Positions 8,386 to 17,096 of a stretch of DNA of 64,000 nt are shown here, one piece after another. The DNA comes from Hymenobacter sp. BRD128. GTDB lineage: Bacteria; Bacteroidota; Bacteroidia; Cytophagales; Hymenobacteraceae. The notes beneath the pieces were generated by a model that made no database searches, was not told the DNA's origin, and saw nothing but the letters and a program-made list of their open reading frames with translations. Both the position numbers and the translations under genes were made by a program. Location of the stretch: the NCBI RefSeq assembly GCF_013256625.1, contig NZ_CP053908.1:620001-684000 (forward strand), in the 5' to 3' direction. Position 1 is the first letter of the stretch; every line of letters begins with the position of its first letter.

Positions 8386-8437
8386 ACAGCCTCCCGGCTG
8401 GAAGGAAAAATTATTTCCCTTTCGGCCGGGAGGCTGT
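8386..8437 (-). terminator. Rho-independent terminator of pgi
   Basis: 13-bp perfect stem ACAGCCTCCCGGC (8386-8398) with 8425-8437; on the minus strand it is followed by TTTTGTTTC. It lies about 40 nt after the pgi stop. Confidence 0.75.
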
Positions 8438-8477
8438 GTACGCTCGCGCTCAGGGCGCCGTTGTCTTACTGCCGAGT

Positions 8478-10199
8478 CTAGCCCAGGTGGGCCAGCGCCG
8501 CTTTCAGGGCCGTGAGCACAGTTGGCAGCGCCTGTTCGGGCTGGGGGCCGAGGTGAATGTGCAGGGCCCGGCGACCGTTGTCGCGCAGCGCCTGCAAGTC
8601 GCCCTGGGCCTGGGCGTTCTCAAACGTGCCGAAAGTGTAGGTGCGGCCGGGCAGCGGCAGGTCGTGCGGGTGGTCGGCGGTGAACTGCACAAACAACCCG
8701 TTGTTGGGGCCACCCTTGTGGTATTGGCCGGTCGAGTGCAGGAACCGCGGGCCGTAGCCCGAGGTGGTAGCGATGCGCAGCTTGTCCTGCACCAGCTGGC
8801 GGAACTCGGCCAGCTCCTTATTCACGGCCTCCGTTTCGTGCAGGTAGGCTTGCAGCGTCATAAAGTTGCCGGGCTGCGCCTGCTCGAAAAAGGCCAGCAG
8901 CACGCCGGCCGCATCCTGGCCGGCTACGTCGGCGTAATAGCTGATGCCATCCTGGCTGGCGGCGGGCTGGCCGGGGCTGGGCAGCTGGCCCTTCTCGGTC
9001 ACTTCCTTCATCAGCTGGTCGGTGGCCGTTTTGGCAGCCTGCACGTTGGGCTGGTCGAAGGGGTTGATACCGAGCACAATGCCCGATACGGCCACGCCGA
9101 TTTCCCAGCGGTAGAACTCGCGGCCCAAATCCATCGGCTCATTCAGGCGAATGATGATGACCGGGTGGCCAGCCTGCTCCAGCGCCGTCAGCTTGTCGAG
9201 GCTAGCCTGGTCTTTGAAATCCTCGTAGCCCACGTACACAAACACGCGGTCGGGGCCGTACTCGTCGGGGCGGCCCAGCGGCTCGCCGGCCACCGGCAAA
9301 ATGCCTTTGCCTTCTTTGCCCGTGCTTTCGGCCAGCAATTGCTCCAGCCACAGGCCCAGGCTGCTGAGGCTATCGGGGGTGATGAGGGTGAGCTTGTCGC
9401 GGCCCTGCTTGGCCAGCACGCCGATGGCGGCGCCCAGCTGCAGGCCGGGGTTGTCGGCCACCGGGCCCTGCGCGCCGCAGGCGTGCATCATTTCCACCGC
9501 GCCGTGCAGCATGGCGCTGATGTTGATGCCGAAGAGGGCCGCCGGCACGAGGCCAAAGTAGGTAAGAGCTGAAAAGCGGCCGCCTACCTCGGCAAAGTTA
9601 AGGAAGATTTTGCGGTAGCCCTCCTTAGTGGCCTGGTCCACAAACTTGGAGCCGGGGTCGGTGATGGCCACAAAATTCTCGCCTGCCTTATCGCCCTTGA
9701 TAGCCTTTACTTTATCGTAGAAATAATCGCCGAAGGCTAGCGGCTCGGCCGTGGTGCCCGACTTGCTGGCCACGATAAACAGCGTGTGCTTGAGCGGCAG
9801 CTCGGCTTCCAGCTCGGCCACGGTGCCGGGGTCGGTGGTATCAAGAATAGAGAGCGGCAAGTCGCCCTGGCCCTGGTGAAACGAGCGCTGGAACACAATC
9901 GGGGCCATGGTGCTGCCGCCCATGCCCATTATCACGATGTGCTGAAAGCCAGCGGCCCGCACGTCGTGCACAAAGTGCTTGATTTCGGCCACGCGCTCGG
10001 TCATTACCGCGGGCGTATCGAGCCAGCCCATAAAGCTGCGGACGCTCTGCTGAGCCTCGGCGTTCTGGGTCCAGAGGGTAGCATCCTTGTGCCAGAAGCG
10101 GTTGGTAAAATCTTGGCTGTTAAGGGTGTTGATTTCAGTCTCTACGGCCGGTTGGTACTGGCCCAGGTGGTAGGTGGCGGAGAATGCGGTGTCGGGCAT
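8478..10199 (-). CDS. pgi: Glucose-6-phosphate isomerase
   Basis: 573 residues with two SIS (sugar isomerase) domains. Key segments are VIMGMGGSTMAPIVFQRSF and IVASKSGTTAEPLAF (phosphosugar-binding loops), VGGRFSALTYFGLVPAALFG (PGI signature-like) and ATTSGYGPRFLHSTGQYHKGGPNNG near the C-terminus. It resembles the PGI module of the transaldolase-PGI fusion proteins found in Bacteroidota and Cyanobacteria, but here it stands without the transaldolase part. The enzyme interconverts glucose-6-phosphate and fructose-6-phosphate. Preceded by a gap of ~70 nt after the T9SS gene and ended by a clear terminator. Confidence 0.88.
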   Translation of the reverse strand: MPDTAFSATYHLGQYQPAVETEINTLNSQDFTNRFWHKDATLWTQNAEAQQSVRSFMGWLDTPAVMTERVAEIKHFVHDVRAAGFQHIVIMGMGGSTMAPIVFQRSFHQGQGDLPLSILDTTDPGTVAELEAELPLKHTLFIVASKSGTTAEPLAFGDYFYDKVKAIKGDKAGENFVAITDPGSKFVDQATKEGYRKIFLNFAEVGGRFSALTYFGLVPAALFGINISAMLHGAVEMMHACGAQGPVADNPGLQLGAAIGVLAKQGRDKLTLITPDSLSSLGLWLEQLLAESTGKEGKGILPVAGEPLGRPDEYGPDRVFVYVGYEDFKDQASLDKLTALEQAGHPVIIIRLNEPMDLGREFYRWEIGVAVSGIVLGINPFDQPNVQAAKTATDQLMKEVTEKGQLPSPGQPAASQDGISYYADVAGQDAAGVLLAFFEQAQPGNFMTLQAYLHETEAVNKELAEFRQLVQDKLRIATTSGYGPRFLHSTGQYHKGGPNNGLFVQFTADHPHDLPLPGRTYTFGTFENAQAQGDLQALRDNGRRALHIHLGPQPEQALPTVLTALKAALAHLG

Positions 10200-10267
10200 G
10201 GGGAAGAAAGAAATAGAGTTGGTCAGTGCTTCGCGGTGTTGGCAATGACAGGTGATGAAGTAAAAAG

Positions 10268-12274
10268 TTATTTCAAAATCGTGACCGTGCCGGTCTGGCT
10301 AAAGTCCTGGCCGGTTTCGTCGCGCTGGGCGAAGCGCCACACGTAGGCCCCGTTTACCGGGGCGTGGCCTCGGATGGTGCCGTCCCAGGTCTGGCCGCGG
10401 TCGGTGGCCCGAAAAACCTCCTGCCCGTTGCGGTCCACTACTACGAAAGTAAAGCCGCTTAGGTAGCGGCCTTTCAGCTCCAGCACGTCGTTCAGGCCAT
10501 CGCCGTTGGGCGTGAAGGCGTTGGGCACCACCAGGCGCGGCTGCCGCGCCAGGCTAGCCACGTTAGAGTAGCTGACCGTGCCGGCCGGCAGCCCGCTGCC
10601 ACTCGCCTCGACGCGGTAGCGCAGCACCTGGCGGTCGGTGGGCGGGTTGGCATCGAGGTAGGTGAGGCCCGTGGTGGCAGCCGAGGTAGCCAGCACCGTG
10701 CCATCGGGCGCCAGGGTGAGCACGCGGTAGCGCACGCCCGCCGCCGGGCTACCCGGCCCCTGAAAAGCCGACCAGCTCAGCCGGGCCGTGAGGCCTTCGG
10801 GGTCGGCGGCGGCCACGGCCAGCAGCACCGGGCAGGTAGCCGGGCTAGCGGCCGAGGTATTACCGCACACATCTTGCAGGCGCACGGTGTAGCAGGGCGG
10901 GGCGGCCAGCAGCGCGGCCAGGGGGGCCGGGTCGCGCAGGGTGTCGGTGGCGGTGGGCACGGCCGCAAAGTCGAGCGCGCCCGGCCCGCCCTGGCGGTTA
11001 TAGCGCAACTGCCCGCCCGCTGGCAGGGCCGCCCCGCTGGCCTGCGTGGCCGTGAGGGTGAGGTGGTTTTGCAGGTCGAAGCTGGCATTGAGTAACGGCG
11101 CGGGCGGGGCTAGCGTCGAAGTGGTTTGCACGGTTACTTCGTTGGAGAGCGCTGTGCTGCCGCCCACGGTGGTGGCTTGCAGGCGGTAGGTGTAGGGGGC
11201 GCCGCAGGTCACGGCGGCATCGACGTAGCGGCTGGTGCCGGCTGGCAGCGTGGCTAGGGGGGTGCCGTTGCGCAGGAGCACATAGCTCGCCACGGGGCCG
11301 AAGGCCAGCCACGTCACGGTGTTTGCGTTATTGGCCGAAGCGCCCGTAAGGTTGATGGCGGGCACGGGCTCCGAGAAGGTCGAGTCGAGACCGCAAGGGT
11401 CGTAATTAGCCAGCCGATACAAGCCTTGGGGCCCACTTTGCGAGTAAGTGGTAGGAGCACTAAAAGCTACAACCGACCGAAACCGCGTAGGGGTAGCCGG
11501 GTCAGCCACCTGCAGGTCGTTTATCAGCTCAGTGGTGGTATTGCTAAAGCGCAGGCCGCTGAATGTAAAATCGATGGGGCCAATAAGCGGCCCGCGCACG
11601 GTAAGCGTAGGTATGCGAGGCTGCTGTGCCACCAGCGTGGGCACTACGGCCGAGGCTTGGCCGCTGCACAGGGTGTTCGTCGTGTAGCGGCCCGTCACGG
11701 TGATGGTGCTGCCGGCCGCCGCCGGCAAGCTGACTGTGCCCGGCGTGAGTGGTCCGATTTGGGGACCATTATCGACCTGCGCGAAGTAGCTGTCGTAGCC
11801 GCTGGTCGTAATGGTTAGGCTAGCCGAGTTGCGGGCGCAGGCTTGCACCGTGATTTTGGGCGCGGGCGTGCCATACACTTGAAAATTGCGCACGTACACG
11901 GTGCCGGTGCCGCCCGCCACGCTCGGGTTGGCCAGCTCCGAAATGGTAACGGCCCCGGCCGCCGTGGGCGTAAACGTATTATTGGCCAGCTTACCGGGGG
12001 TAAAATCACAGCTGGGAGGCGTGGTATTAGTACCAGTCAGAGCATTGTAGTACAACAGGCTAGGTGCCACCGAGCGGCCGCAGCCCAGGTCGAAGCGCAC
12101 CGCCCGGCCCACGCAAAAAGCTTGCACTTCCTGGCCGGTAGCCACGTCGATGGCCACAAACGGCGTGGCGCAGGGTGGCGTATTGATGGTGCACTGCGCC
12201 GCCGCGCGCCCGGCTAGCCCCGGCAAAAGCAGCCAGCCCAGCAGCGCCGCAAGAAAAAACGGTTTCATACCCAC
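10268..12274 (-). CDS. Gliding-motility-associated C-terminal domain protein (T9SS type B cargo)
   Basis: 668 residues. A signal peptide (FLAALLGWLLLPGLAGRAAA) precedes Cys-containing repeat and fibronectin-like beta domains (residues ~300-560, for example VTWLAFGPVASYVLLRNG). The C-terminal ~85 residues are the CHU_C/gliding-motility domain: VPNAFTPNGDGLNDVLELKG ... WDGTIRGHAPVNGAYVWRF. This is the type B signal for export through T9SS. Probably a surface or secreted adhesin-like protein. It begins 13 nt after the ammonia-lyase homologue stop, so the two are likely one operon. Confidence 0.85.
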   Translation of the reverse strand: MGMKPFFLAALLGWLLLPGLAGRAAAQCTINTPPCATPFVAIDVATGQEVQAFCVGRAVRFDLGCGRSVAPSLLYYNALTGTNTTPPSCDFTPGKLANNTFTPTAAGAVTISELANPSVAGGTGTVYVRNFQVYGTPAPKITVQACARNSASLTITTSGYDSYFAQVDNGPQIGPLTPGTVSLPAAAGSTITVTGRYTTNTLCSGQASAVVPTLVAQQPRIPTLTVRGPLIGPIDFTFSGLRFSNTTTELINDLQVADPATPTRFRSVVAFSAPTTYSQSGPQGLYRLANYDPCGLDSTFSEPVPAINLTGASANNANTVTWLAFGPVASYVLLRNGTPLATLPAGTSRYVDAAVTCGAPYTYRLQATTVGGSTALSNEVTVQTTSTLAPPAPLLNASFDLQNHLTLTATQASGAALPAGGQLRYNRQGGPGALDFAAVPTATDTLRDPAPLAALLAAPPCYTVRLQDVCGNTSAASPATCPVLLAVAAADPEGLTARLSWSAFQGPGSPAAGVRYRVLTLAPDGTVLATSAATTGLTYLDANPPTDRQVLRYRVEASGSGLPAGTVSYSNVASLARQPRLVVPNAFTPNGDGLNDVLELKGRYLSGFTFVVVDRNGQEVFRATDRGQTWDGTIRGHAPVNGAYVWRFAQRDETGQDFSQTGTVTILK

Positions 12275-12287
12275 GGCAACGACGTTA

Positions 12288-13784
12288 TCAGGCCCAATCG
12301 TACTCGCGCACGAAGCGGGCGGCCCGGTGCAGGTCGGGGGCCAGTACGCGGTCGTGCGGCACGAAGGTAACCACCTCGCGGAAGGCGGCCACCACGGTTT
12401 CCAGGGCCGAGCTGCTGCGGGCGGGCCGCCGAAAGTCGAGGGCCTGGGCGGCGGCCAGCAGCTCGATGCCCAAAATTTGCTCCACGTTTTCGACTACGCG
12501 GCGGGCTTCGGCGGCGGCCGTGGCGCCGGTGCTGAGCGGGCCGTGCTCGCCCTGCCCGCTTTCCGTGACCGACGACGGCGAGCAGAGCTGCTTGTTCTGG
12601 CTCACGAGGCTGGCCGCCGAGTGCGGCAGCGAGAGCAGGCCGAAATTGAGGGCCGGGTCGGCGGCAAGGTAAGGCGGCAGCTGGCGCTGGCCGGCCACCA
12701 GGTGCGCCGTGCGCCGCTCCGAGAGGCTGCCCAGCCCCGCCACGGCCATCGCCAGGTGGTCGAGCACCAGGGGTAGGGGCTGGCCGGGCAGGCTGCCGCC
12801 GTGCAGCAGCAGGTTTTCTTCCGGAAAAATCAGCGCCTGGCCCGTCACGGCATTGCATTCGGTTTCGACCACCTGGCTCACGTAGGCCAGCGCGTCGCGG
12901 CTAGCCCCGTGCACCTGCGGCACGCACCGGAACGCCTGCGGGTCGTGCTCGGGTCGCACGGCCTGTGCCCAGCTCTGCGCGGGCAGCTCCGAGCCGTGCT
13001 GCACCTGGCGCAGCCGGGCTGCCACCGTTATGGGGCCCGCGTGCATCCGCACCCGGTGCAGGGCCTCGTGCAGCGGCTCGGCCGAGGCACCAAACACGTC
13101 GCCCGACAGGGCCGCAATGACATCGGCGGCGCGGAGCAGGCCACTGGCCCGCTCCAGCGCCTCGGTGGTGTAGGCCAGCATAAACTGGTTGCCGCCCAGC
13201 AGCGCCAGGCCTTCCTGGGCTTGCAGCGGCAGCGCCTCCCAGCCGAAGAGGCCCAGCACGTCGGCGGCGGCCAGGCGGTAGCCCTGGTAATTGACCTCGC
13301 CCAGGCCCAGCAGCGGCAGGCACAGGTGGGCTAGCGGGGCTTGGTCGCCGTAGGCTCCCAGCGAGCCTTGTTCATACACCACCGGCCACACGTCGCGGTT
13401 ATAAAAGTCGAGCAGACGGCGCACGGTGGGCAGCGCCACGCCGTTGCGCCCCTGACTGAGGCTGTGGGCCTTGAGCAGCAGCATGCGGCGCACCAGTGCC
13501 GTGGGCACCTCGGGGCAGGTGCCCGCCGCGTGCGACATCAGCAAATTGGCCTGCCACTGCGCCTGCTCGGCGGGTGGCAGGCCGGTATCGGGCAGGCGGG
13601 CAAAAAAATCGTGGTTGCTGACGGCATCGGGGCTAGCCGCCGGCTCAAGGCGCTGCCGCAAATAGCTGTGGCCGGCACTGATGCGCTGCTCGGCTTCGGG
13701 GCTGAGGCGCACGGCCTCAGGGCTGCGGAGCAAGGCGGCCAGGCTAGCCAAGGTGAGCGGCTGCGTAGGGGAAAGGTGGGGCAT
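12288..13784 (-). CDS. Histidine/aromatic ammonia-lyase homologue lacking MIO residues
   Basis: 498 residues from the ATG at 13784 (MPHLSPTQPLTLASL). Overall fold segments of the HAL/PAL family are clear: QANLLMSHAAGT, LLLKAHSLSQGRNGV, GSLGAYGDQAPLAHL, EGLALLGGNQFMLAY, FRCVPQVHGASRDAL, SLPHSAASLVSQNKQLCSP and SGQGEHGPLSTGA. Active family members form the MIO cofactor from Ala-Ser-Gly; here the DNA at about 13338-13356 reads GCC TAC GGC, Ala-Tyr-Gly. The TGFG loop with its catalytic Tyr is also missing (NHDFFARLPDTG instead), and GGNFHG and TDNP are replaced by GGSLPG and VTGQ. Ammonia-lyase chemistry through MIO therefore looks impossible. No hut genes are nearby; the partner gene is a T9SS cargo. 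Confidence 0.8.
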   Translation of the reverse strand: MPHLSPTQPLTLASLAALLRSPEAVRLSPEAEQRISAGHSYLRQRLEPAASPDAVSNHDFFARLPDTGLPPAEQAQWQANLLMSHAAGTCPEVPTALVRRMLLLKAHSLSQGRNGVALPTVRRLLDFYNRDVWPVVYEQGSLGAYGDQAPLAHLCLPLLGLGEVNYQGYRLAAADVLGLFGWEALPLQAQEGLALLGGNQFMLAYTTEALERASGLLRAADVIAALSGDVFGASAEPLHEALHRVRMHAGPITVAARLRQVQHGSELPAQSWAQAVRPEHDPQAFRCVPQVHGASRDALAYVSQVVETECNAVTGQALIFPEENLLLHGGSLPGQPLPLVLDHLAMAVAGLGSLSERRTAHLVAGQRQLPPYLAADPALNFGLLSLPHSAASLVSQNKQLCSPSSVTESGQGEHGPLSTGATAAAEARRVVENVEQILGIELLAAAQALDFRRPARSSSALETVVAAFREVVTFVPHDRVLAPDLHRAARFVREYDWA

Positions 13785-13856
13785 GGCGGCGAAATAACAA
13801 CGCGGGGCCGCAAAGGTCGTCCCTGCGGCGGCCTGGTGCTCGGCCTTACGCAATAA

Positions 13857-13891
13857 TCCCCGGCGCAGGCAATGACTGCCTGGGCCGGGGA
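13857..13891. terminator. Hairpin after the TlpA-like gene
   Basis: TCCCCGGC (13857-13864) pairs with 13884-13891 and CAGGCA (13866-13871) with 13877-13882, one internal mismatch. It follows the TlpA-like stop by ~40 nt on the minus strand. Confidence 0.6.
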
Positions 13892-13931
13892 ATGAGTAGT
13901 AGCGCTACGTTTTATGGGTTACCTGGCGCTG

Positions 13932-15059
13932 CTACTTCAGAAGCCGGGCCAGCGTGGTTAGTAGTTCTTCGCCGCGCAGGTTGCTGGCCACGATTTTGCC
14001 GCTGGGGTCAATGAGAAAATTCTGCGGAATAGACTTCACGCCGTACTGCTGAGCCACGGCATTGTCACCACCACGCAGGTCCGACACCTGCGTCCAGGGC
14101 ATGTGGTCGTCGGCAATGGCTTTTACCCACGCGGCGCGGGTTCTTTCGTCATCCAGCGACACGCCCAACACTTCAAAATTACGCCCTTTAAACGCCTCGT
14201 AGGCCTTGAGCACGTTGGGATTTTCGGCGCGGCAGGGGGTGCACCAGCTCGCCCAGAAATCGATTAGCACGTACTTGCCCCGGTAGTCGGCCAGCGATAC
14301 CGGCTTGCCCTCGGGCGTTGATTGGGTGAAGGCCGGCGCCGACGTCCCCAAAGCCGAATTTTTAAGGCCCGCCAGCATCTCCCCGTAAAATTTGCCGGGC
14401 GGGCTAGCCTGCTGGGCCGGCGTGAGGGCGGCGTAGAGCGGCGCCACGTCGGCGTACTGGGGCGGCCCGCCCATCTGCGAGGCATATTGCAACGCCTCCA
14501 AGCTAACCCAGGACGTAGGATGAGCTTTGATGAAAGCGTAATAAGCTTGCGCAAATTCCTTGCCTATGGCATTAAATTGCTCCTGCGACTTAACCGTTTT
14601 CATTTTCGCGCTGATAGGTTTCGTATACTCATCCAGGCGCTGCCAGTCAGCATTGAGCGGTGCGCCAGCTACGCGGGCTTTGTGCACAGAATCAGCGCTC
14701 ATTACTACCACCACCTCCGGCTCCAGGAACAGGCGGAGGCGGTCGGGCGACTCGAAATAATACTTGCGCATCTTACCACCCATCTTCATTTCGCGCATGC
14801 CCGATTGCAGCCGGCCCTGGCGCTCCAGCACCAGCGTGGCCGAGTGCGGATAGGGCGTGCTGCCCTTCAGCTCAAATCGCCCCCGCCGCAGCGTGGCCGA
14901 GTCGATGGGCGTCATCCCGTCGACCAAGTACACCTTGGCTGGGGCGTTGAAGCGGCCAAGCTGCCCTTTCAGCACGTAGGGGTAAGCGGCGGGCGCGGGC
15001 GTTTGGGCCAGGGCCAGGCCGGGGGCCAGCAGGAGCAGGCTGGCGAGGTAGTTTTTCAT
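13932..15059 (-). CDS. TlpA-family thioredoxin with DUF4369 domain
   Basis: 375 residues from the ATG at 15059 (MKNYLASLLLLAPGLALAQ), which gives a clean signal peptide; a longer start at 15146 would bury it. Residues ~25-140 are DUF4369-like (VLKGQLGRFNAPAKVYLVDG). The C-terminal ~140 residues are a TlpA/ResA thioredoxin fold with the active-site WCTPC and cis-Pro region (SIPQNFLIDPSGKIV). Such proteins reduce disulfides in periplasmic proteins, often for cytochrome c maturation. The gene follows hisS but is separated from it by a long hairpin. Confidence 0.85.
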   Translation of the reverse strand: MKNYLASLLLLAPGLALAQTPAPAAYPYVLKGQLGRFNAPAKVYLVDGMTPIDSATLRRGRFELKGSTPYPHSATLVLERQGRLQSGMREMKMGGKMRKYYFESPDRLRLFLEPEVVVVMSADSVHKARVAGAPLNADWQRLDEYTKPISAKMKTVKSQEQFNAIGKEFAQAYYAFIKAHPTSWVSLEALQYASQMGGPPQYADVAPLYAALTPAQQASPPGKFYGEMLAGLKNSALGTSAPAFTQSTPEGKPVSLADYRGKYVLIDFWASWCTPCRAENPNVLKAYEAFKGRNFEVLGVSLDDERTRAAWVKAIADDHMPWTQVSDLRGGDNAVAQQYGVKSIPQNFLIDPSGKIVASNLRGEELLTTLARLLK

Positions 15060-15108
15060 AACTGAGGTGGGAAAAGGACAGAGGGCTAGCCCCGAAATAC
15101 TTAGCGCT

Positions 15109-15167
15109 AAAGATAGGGCTAGCCAGCTATTGCCGCAACAGCGCAATAGTTAGCTAGCCCTATCTTT
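15109..15167. repeat. Long perfect hairpin between hisS and the TlpA-like gene
   Basis: AAAGATAGGGCTAGC (15109-15123) pairs exactly with 15153-15167, and the inner CTATTGC (15127-15133) with GCAATAG (15143-15149), giving 22 bp with one 3x3 bulge. It is followed by TTTTTA on the plus strand and by TTTAGC on the minus strand. It may end hisS transcription, but its length exceeds an ordinary terminator. Confidence 0.6.
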
Positions 15168-15215
15168 TTACGGTGATTTCCGGTCCCGAGTCCATTTCGC
15201 AGGGCCTGCGGCAGT

Positions 15216-16664
15216 TTACACCGTCAGGTTAGCCACTACTTCGCTCAGCGCCAGCGTTTTTTCCTCGCCGGTTTTCATGATTTTAATCTTCGCCACGCCC
15301 GCCGCTAGCTCCTCGGGGCCCAGCACCAGCACCAGCGGAATGCCCTTGGCATCGGCGTACTTGAACTGCTTTGGCAGCTTGCCCGCATCGGGGTAGAGCT
15401 CGGCCGGGATGCCGGCGGCGCGCAGCTCGGCCAGCAGCGGCAGGGCCGCCCGGCCCGCTTCGGCCGAGAAGTGGGTGAGCAGCACGCGGGTGGGCGTTTC
15501 GCCGGTTTCGGTAAAGAGGTTCAGTGTTTCGAGGCAGTCGTAGAGGCGGTCCACGCCAAACGAGAAGCCCACGCCGCTCACGCCCGGCAGGCCAAACGAG
15601 CCGGTGAGGTTGTCGTAGCGACCGCCGCCGCTCACGCTGCCCATCGCCACGTTGTTGATTTTTACCTCGAAAATGCAGCCCGTGTAGTAGCTCAGGCCCC
15701 GGGCTAGGGTGGGGTCAAACTCCAGGCGGTCGAACTGCCGGAAGCCACTGGCTTGCAGCAGGTCGCGCACCTCGGCCAGCTCGTTGAGGCCCCGGTAGAA
15801 GGCGGCATCGTCGTCGTCTTCGCTGTCGGCGGTGGGGCGCAGGCCATCGGGCTCCACGCCGGCCGTCACGAAACCCACCATGAGGCGCTCCAGCTTTTCG
15901 GCGTAGTCGCCCTCGACTCCCAGCAAGGCAAACAGCGTGTCGATGGTGGGCGCCGAAAAGCCTTTTTCCAGCAGTTCCTTGCTCACGCCATCGCGCCCGA
16001 TTTTGTCGAGCTTATCGATGGCCACGAATAAGTCGGTTTCTTTGCCCTCGCCCCCCAGCGCCTGGTAAATATTGCGCAGCACGCCCCGGTGGTTGATTTT
16101 GATGGTAAAATCATCGAGGCCTAACCCGTTGAGCACCTGCGCCATCATCAGCACAATCTCGGCCTCGCAGAGCAGCGAGTCGGTGCCCACCACGTCGGCG
16201 TCGCACTGGTAAAACTCGCGGTAGCGGCCGCGCTGCGGGCGGTCGGCGCGCCACACGGGTTGCATCTGGTAGCGCTTGAAGGGGAAAGTGAGCGTGCCGC
16301 GGTTCATGGCCACGTAGCGGGCAAAGGGCACGGTGAGGTCGTAGCGCAGGCCCTTTTCGGCGATTTTGGGCAGCACGGCTTTATGGCCGGCTTCGAGGTC
16401 TTCGGCCGTCACGAGGGGCGTGATTTCGCCCCGGCGCTCCTTCACCAGGAAGTTGCCGGAGTTCAAGACTTTAAATAGCAGTTGGTCGCCTTCGTCGCCG
16501 TACTTGCCGGTGAGCACCGACAGGTTTTCGAGGGTCGGCGTTTCGAGCGGGGCGTAGCCAAACGTCTCGAATGTGCGCCGGATGACGTTGAAAATGTGCT
16601 GGCGGCGGGCCACCTGGGCCGGGCCAAAATCGCGGGTGCCTTGCGGAATGCTGGGTTTTTCCAT
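15216..16664 (-). CDS. hisS: Histidine--tRNA ligase
   Basis: 482 residues. Class II synthetase motifs are present: motif 1 region (LETPTLENLSVLTGKYGDE), motif 2 (VWRADRPQRGRYREFYQCDAD), the HisRS-specific LARGLSYYTGCIFEV (HisA) and motif 3 region (GGRYDNLTGSFGLPGVSGVGFSFGVDRL), and an anticodon-binding C-terminal domain (RVLLTHFSAEAGRAAL). It charges tRNA-His. The start at 16664 lies only 7 nt after a perfect TACCTTTG box. Confidence 0.95.
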   Translation of the reverse strand: MEKPSIPQGTRDFGPAQVARRQHIFNVIRRTFETFGYAPLETPTLENLSVLTGKYGDEGDQLLFKVLNSGNFLVKERRGEITPLVTAEDLEAGHKAVLPKIAEKGLRYDLTVPFARYVAMNRGTLTFPFKRYQMQPVWRADRPQRGRYREFYQCDADVVGTDSLLCEAEIVLMMAQVLNGLGLDDFTIKINHRGVLRNIYQALGGEGKETDLFVAIDKLDKIGRDGVSKELLEKGFSAPTIDTLFALLGVEGDYAEKLERLMVGFVTAGVEPDGLRPTADSEDDDDAAFYRGLNELAEVRDLLQASGFRQFDRLEFDPTLARGLSYYTGCIFEVKINNVAMGSVSGGGRYDNLTGSFGLPGVSGVGFSFGVDRLYDCLETLNLFTETGETPTRVLLTHFSAEAGRAALPLLAELRAAGIPAELYPDAGKLPKQFKYADAKGIPLVLVLGPEELAAGVAKIKIMKTGEEKTLALSEVVANLTV

Positions 16665-17096
16665 TACGGCGCAAAGGTAGGTTTGGGCCCCGGCAACCGG
16701 CTAGCCCGCCCGCTGGCCAGGGCTGCCCGGCTAGGGTAGGCATGGGCGGTGGGCGGCTGGGCGGCTCTGGCCAGTGGGGGTGTCGAATACGCGTTGAAAA
16801 TGAGTCAGATAAGTAGAAGTACCGGGTTTGAAGAACGCGTATTTCTACGCTCGCCTGGCATTGGAGCCGCCCCGTTATTTGCCTTCGCAACGACGCCACG
16901 ATGCGCCTCAGTGAGGCGCACGGCTGCTGAAGCGACACGTTAGTCGCCAGGATTATCACGCAAGCTCGGTCACGCTGCTTCGCTGGCTTTGCCTAGCGCC
17001 CGCTGGTCACTTGCTGCTTTGTTGCCTCAGGCCCGGCATTCGGGCTGGTCGACCTTTTTACCCAACGCTGATTTTTCACCTAACCCCCACACCAGC
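16665..17096. other. Divergent intergenic region between hisS and the M29-like gene
   Basis: 432 nt without a supported gene. It holds the hisS promoter box, an inverted repeat AATACGCGTT (16786-16795) / AACGCGTATT (16834-16843) enclosing 38 nt, and a palindromic stretch around 16902-16921 (TGCGCCTCA / TGAGGCGCA). I cannot assign these to a known regulator. Confidence 0.5.
16672..16679 (-). promoter_or_regulatory. TACCTTTG box 7 nt from the hisS start
   Basis: Exact TANNTTTG match on the minus strand, ending 7 nt before the ATG. If it is a -7 element, transcription would begin at or within a few bases of the start codon, giving a leaderless or nearly leaderless mRNA. No -33 TTTG is visible at 19 nt. 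Confidence 0.5.

Noticed and set aside
8370..9572. 400-codon open frame on the plus strand
   Set aside because: It is antisense to pgi, has no start context, and its composition (Gln/Gly/Val/His-rich) is that of a shadow frame in G+C-rich coding DNA.
12288..13853. Histidine utilisation (hut) operon
   Set aside because: Only a HutH-like gene is present, its catalytic residues are replaced, and no hutU, hutI or hutG is nearby.
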